Below are positions 13,927 through 17,275 of a stretch of DNA of 17,275 bases, one piece after another. The position numbers were made by a program, and so were the translations under genes. The notes below the pieces were generated by a model that was given only the letters and a program-made list of their open reading frames with translations, ran no database searches and was not told the origin of the DNA. Within the stretch, counting starts at the first letter, position 1, and the number at the start of each line of letters is the position of its first letter. The stretch comes from a bacterium (lineage in GTDB: Bacteria > Eremiobacterota > Eremiobacteria > Baltobacterales > Baltobacteraceae), in contig JAJXVC010000013.1 in assembly GCA_021782295.1 (NCBI GenBank), positions 1 to 17,275 of the forward strand, in the 5' to 3' direction.

Positions 13927-16845
13927 ATGCGCCGCTACCTTTCGTTGCTCTCACCGCTCTTTGCACTTGCCTGGATTGCCGCATCGCCGATGCCCTTGCC
14001 GGCGCTTCATTGGCGGTTTATCGGCCCGTTACGCGGCGGACGCACCGTCGCCGTGAGCGGTGTACGGCAAGAACCAAACACGTTCTACATGGCCTCGGTC
14101 AACGGCGGCGTCTGGAAGAGCACGAACGCCGCGCGCACGTGGAACCCGATATTCGATAAAGAATCGAGCGGATCGGTCGGCGCGCTCGCGGTCGCTCCGA
14201 GCAATCCGAATATATTGTACGTCGGGAGCGGCGAGGGATTGCGCCGCCCCGACCTTGCAGTCGGCAACGGACTCTACCGCTCCGACGACGCCGGGAAAAC
14301 CTGGCAGCATCTCGGCTTACGCTCCGGAGAGCAGATCCAACACATCGCCGTCGACCCACGTAACCCGATGCGCCTGTTCGTCGCGGTGCTCGGACATCCG
14401 TACGGGCCGAACGCAGAGCGCGGACTCTATCGCAGCATCGACGGCGGCGTCCATTTCACGCGCGTTCTCGGCGGCGGGCCCGATCTCGGTGCGGTCGACG
14501 TGCGCATCGATCCGTCGAATCCGCAGATCGTCTACGCGGCGCTTTGGGCATCGCGCAACGGTCCGTGGATGCTGCAAGCGGTCTACGAACATCCGCACCA
14601 CGACGGGCTATTCCAATCGATCGACGGCGGCAGCACCTGGACGAAACTGAGCGACGGGCTGCCCAAGCGCGTCGGCAGGATCGGCATCGCGATTGCACCG
14701 TCGAATCCGAATCGCGTCTATGCCGTCGTCGCGCATGGATATGCATGTGGAATCTATCGCTCCGATAACGCCGGAGCGAGTTGGATGCTGACCGATTCCG
14801 AGAATCGCGTCTGCGGTCGTACGGAAGACTTTGCCGAGATGGCGGTCGATCCGCGCAACGAGAATGTCGTCTATTCGGTCAATACCTCAACGTGGCGTTC
14901 GCGCGACGGCGGGAAAAACTGGACGGCAATGAAGGGCGCCCCGGGCGGCGACGACTACCACACCGTCTGGGTCGATCCGCTCGACCCGACGCACATCATC
15001 CTTGGCGCCGATCAGGGTGCGACCGTCTCGGTCGACGGCGGCGCGACCTGGAGTTCGTGGTACAACCAACCGACCGCAGAGATGTATCACGTGAACGTCA
15101 GCGCCGGCTATCCGTACTGGGTCTGCGGCGGACAGCAAGAATCGGGCTCGGCCTGCGTGCGTAGTTACGGCCCGTGGGGCGAAATCACGATGCGCGATTG
15201 GATGACGGCCGGCGCGCAAGAGTATGGATATGTCGTGCCCGATCCGTTACATCCGCATCGTTTCTTCGGCGGAAAACTCGAGCGCTTCGATTCCCGCACC
15301 GGACAGGTGCTCGAAGTCTCCCCCGACGTGCTGCCCTACGGGCCGAATCTTCATGCGCGCGACCGCTACGACCGGACGGCGCCGATTGCATTCAATCGTT
15401 TCAACAAACACATGCTCTATTACGGCAGCGACTTCGTCTACCGCAGCGAGAACGACGGGCGCACCTGGGCGCGCATCTCACCGGATCTCGCCTACCGGCA
15501 TCTCATCGTTCCAGCGACACTCGGTTCGTTTCGCAATCAGGTCAACGCCGGCAATGCGCAACTCGGCGTCGTCTACGCCCTCGCCCCTTCGTATCGCAGC
15601 GTCGGTACGCTCTGGGCCGGAACCGACGACGGACGCGTCTGGCTGACGCGCGACGGCGGCGCGCACTGGACGAACGTGACGCCGAAGGGCATGACTCCGT
15701 GGAGTAAGGTTTCGCAGATCGATGCCGGCCGTTTTAGTGACGGCACCGCCTATGTTGCAGTAACACGCTTTCGCCTCAACGACATGCACCCGTACATCTA
15801 CGTCACTCACGACTACGGCACACACTGGAGACTCGCGGTGACCGGTTTGCCCATGCAACCGGTCGATGCAGTGCGCGAAGATAACAAGCGCCCGGGGCTG
15901 CTCTACGCAGCGACGGAGAACGGCGTCGACGTCTCATTCGATGACGGTTCGCATTGGCAAAGCCTTCAACTCAATTTGCCGCACACGTCGGTGCGCGACC
16001 TCGTCGTTCACCTTAACGATCTCGTCGTCGCGACGCACGGTCGCGGCTTCTGGATCCTCGACGATATCGCGCCGCTCCGCACGCTCTCGCAAAAACTGCT
16101 TGCGCAGCGGTTGCACCTCTTCGCACCGGCGAGTGCGTACCGCTTGCGGCGCAGCGTGAATACCGATACGCCGCTTCCTCCCGAGACGCCGACCGGAATG
16201 AATCCGCCCTACGGTGCGGCGATCGATTATTCGCTGGCTCGCGCAGCCAAGAATGTCGTCGTCGAAATCTTCGCCGCAAACGGACAGCTCGTTCGCCGCT
16301 ATGCAAGCAATGAAGCGCCGCGCCCAGCGATGCCGGGGCTCGATAAGCCCGCATGGTGGGAACGGGCGCAGACGCGCCCGTCCGTCGGCGCCGGAATGCA
16401 CCGCATCTATTGGGATCTGCACGGCACGCCGCCGGCGAGCATCGGCTATGACTTGCCGATCTCAGCCGTCCCGCACAAGACGCCGCAGGTACCGCAGGGA
16501 CCACTCGCACCACCGGGACGTTACACCGTGAAGATTCTCGTCGACGGAGCCGCGCAACAGGCATCATTTTTACTGCGCCCGGATCCGCAGATACACCTGA
16601 GTGCGGCGACCTATGCAGCGCAGTATGCGCTCGCGGAGCGTGTTGTGCGTGCGATGAACGCGAGCTACGCCGCATTCGCGGCTGCGCGCGCGCGTCACGA
16701 CGACAAGGCAAGGAAGCACTGGGCAAATCTCAATAGCGAACTCGGCGAGCTCCTTCCCGTTATCGACGACGTCGACGCAGCACCGACCGCGGCGATGCGC
16801 GCGTTTGCATCCAAACTCACTGCAGCGGCGTTACATCGATCCTGA
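13927..16845 (+). CDS. Secreted sortilin/VPS10-type beta-propeller (Asp-box, BNR-repeat) glycosyl-hydrolase-like protein
   Basis: The 972-residue protein starts with a signal peptide (MRRYLSLLSPLFALAWIAAS). Eleven Asp-box motifs, S/T-x-D/N-x-G-x-x-W, recur at residues 65, 119, 170, 231, 279, 325, 368, 507, 574, 627 and 670 (for example SDDAGKTW, SIDGGSTW, SRDGGKNW, SFDDGSHW), each after a strand such as VAPSNPNILYVGSG. This fits one or two multi-bladed propellers like sortilin/VPS10 and xyloglucanase folds. After THGRGFWILDDIAPL (703-717), residues about 730-885 contain an Ig-like segment (GRYTVKILVDG) and the end is helical (about 890-970). Bacterial members are annotated as glycosyl hydrolases, but I see no identifiable catalytic pair, so peptide or glycan binding is equally possible. 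It is periplasmic or secreted. A small secreted gene follows after 11 bases. Confidence 0.88.
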   Translation: MRRYLSLLSPLFALAWIAASPMPLPALHWRFIGPLRGGRTVAVSGVRQEPNTFYMASVNGGVWKSTNAARTWNPIFDKESSGSVGALAVAPSNPNILYVGSGEGLRRPDLAVGNGLYRSDDAGKTWQHLGLRSGEQIQHIAVDPRNPMRLFVAVLGHPYGPNAERGLYRSIDGGVHFTRVLGGGPDLGAVDVRIDPSNPQIVYAALWASRNGPWMLQAVYEHPHHDGLFQSIDGGSTWTKLSDGLPKRVGRIGIAIAPSNPNRVYAVVAHGYACGIYRSDNAGASWMLTDSENRVCGRTEDFAEMAVDPRNENVVYSVNTSTWRSRDGGKNWTAMKGAPGGDDYHTVWVDPLDPTHIILGADQGATVSVDGGATWSSWYNQPTAEMYHVNVSAGYPYWVCGGQQESGSACVRSYGPWGEITMRDWMTAGAQEYGYVVPDPLHPHRFFGGKLERFDSRTGQVLEVSPDVLPYGPNLHARDRYDRTAPIAFNRFNKHMLYYGSDFVYRSENDGRTWARISPDLAYRHLIVPATLGSFRNQVNAGNAQLGVVYALAPSYRSVGTLWAGTDDGRVWLTRDGGAHWTNVTPKGMTPWSKVSQIDAGRFSDGTAYVAVTRFRLNDMHPYIYVTHDYGTHWRLAVTGLPMQPVDAVREDNKRPGLLYAATENGVDVSFDDGSHWQSLQLNLPHTSVRDLVVHLNDLVVATHGRGFWILDDIAPLRTLSQKLLAQRLHLFAPASAYRLRRSVNTDTPLPPETPTGMNPPYGAAIDYSLARAAKNVVVEIFAANGQLVRRYASNEAPRPAMPGLDKPAWWERAQTRPSVGAGMHRIYWDLHGTPPASIGYDLPISAVPHKTPQVPQGPLAPPGRYTVKILVDGAAQQASFLLRPDPQIHLSAATYAAQYALAERVVRAMNASYAAFAAARARHDDKARKHWANLNSELGELLPVIDDVDAAPTAAMRAFASKLTAAALHRS

Positions 16846-16856
16846 AAGGGGAATAC

Positions 16857-17258
16857 ATGAAACGCACTTTTACGTTCGTAGCCACAGCGCTGCTCGCTCT
16901 CTCACTTGCGGGGGCAGCGATCGCTGCACCAACGCATTTGCATATCGCCATAGCGGCGCTCAACCATAGCGGTGAACACGGGTCGGCATCGCTCGTGCAA
17001 ACCAAGGCCGGCGTTCTCGTCACGGTACATTTGATGGGCAACAAAGCCGCACAACCGACGCACATCCACGCCGGAACGTGTGGGCACATCAATGCCGCGC
17101 CCGAATGGCCGCTGCACAATACTGTCAACGGTGTTAGCAGGACCTTGGTCAGCGGGGTCACGATCTCGCAGATGCTTGCCTCGCATTACGCGATTAATAT
17201 CCACAAGAGCCTCATGGATCTCAAGGATTACGTCGCCTGCGGTAATATCCAGAGCTAA
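16857..17258 (+). CDS. Small secreted CHRD/SOD-like beta-sandwich protein
   Basis: The 133-residue protein has a clear signal peptide (MKRTFTFVATALLALSLAGA, then AIAA), leaving about 109 mature residues. The pattern NHSGEHGSASLVQ, GVLVTVHLMG, THIHAGTCG (68-76), YAINIHKS (111-118) and YVACGNIQS resembles CHRD-domain and Cu,Zn-superoxide-dismutase-like folds. Cys75 and Cys128 could form a disulfide as in SodC. His69, His71 and His116 might bind a metal, but the full SodC ligand set is not present, so dismutase activity is not supported. AAGGGGA with five-base spacing supports the ATG at 16857. It follows the propeller gene by 11 bases, so both are probably co-transcribed and exported to the same compartment. 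Confidence 0.72.
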   Translation: MKRTFTFVATALLALSLAGAAIAAPTHLHIAIAALNHSGEHGSASLVQTKAGVLVTVHLMGNKAAQPTHIHAGTCGHINAAPEWPLHNTVNGVSRTLVSGVTISQMLASHYAINIHKSLMDLKDYVACGNIQS

Positions 17259-17261
17259 TCA

Positions 17262-17275
17262 CGGCGATCGCCGCG
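17262..17275. repeat. Palindrome CGGCGATCGCCG at the right edge
   Basis: The perfect 12-base palindrome CGGCGATCGCCG spans 17262-17273, four bases after the last stop codon. It contains GCGATCGC, an octamer frequent in this window, and may be either a terminator stem or one more copy of that word; the window ends before this can be decided. Confidence 0.4.

Noticed and set aside
14100..15960. Repeated GACGGCGGC-like DNA words that could suggest a tandem repeat or array.
   Set aside because: They encode the Asp-box motifs of the propeller and diverge in spacing and sequence, so they are protein-level repeats and not a DNA array.

Overview
This is a gene-dense, GC-rich bacterial chromosomal window with almost no intergenic space. 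I see no tRNA, rRNA, insertion sequence, phage gene or CRISPR array. A TonB-dependent receptor and a probable lipoprotein lytic transglycosylase point to a diderm cell. The receptor (regulatory-like domain plus plug), the secreted sortilin/VPS10-type beta-propeller and the mix of neighbours resemble what I know of Candidatus Eremiobacterota / Vulcanimicrobiota (WPS-2). That placement is an inference from protein character and is not proven.

Layout. (1) At 1-715, minus strand, is the N-terminal part of a TonB-dependent receptor that starts at a TTG codon and runs off the left edge. (2) At 816-2924, minus strand, is polyphosphate kinase 1. (3) Diverging from it, 2969-5821 holds a four-gene plus-strand operon for an OpuC/YehZYXW-type betaine ABC importer, in the order permease, binding protein, ATPase, permease, with every junction overlapping. 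(4) Converging on it with stop codons interlocked in a CTAG, 5818-8960 (minus) reads in transcription order: lytic transglycosylase, cationic-amino-acid-type APC permease, EgtD-like histidine N-alpha-trimethyltransferase. (5) At 8942-10676, plus strand, a small histidine-rich membrane protein resembling the fatty acid hydroxylase/sterol desaturase superfamily is followed 10 bases later by an MGDG-synthase/UgtP-type glycosyltransferase. (6) At 10718-13147, minus strand, a tightly overlapped operon encodes a ROK sugar kinase, a dienelactone-hydrolase-family enzyme and a short-chain dehydrogenase. (7) At 13212-17258, plus strand, are a YkgJ-type cysteine-cluster protein, a large secreted Asp-box propeller protein and a small secreted CHRD/SOD-like protein.

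The most interesting juxtaposition is the betaine-type importer beside egtD and an amino-acid permease. EgtD makes hercynine (histidine betaine), and OpuC-family transporters specific for ergothioneine (EgtU/EgtV) are known. A hercynine/ergothioneine uptake and synthesis island is therefore a reasonable, testable hypothesis. No egtB or egtE is in view. The second candidate unit is the hydroxylase-like protein plus glycosyltransferase pair, which may modify and glycosylate a membrane lipid.
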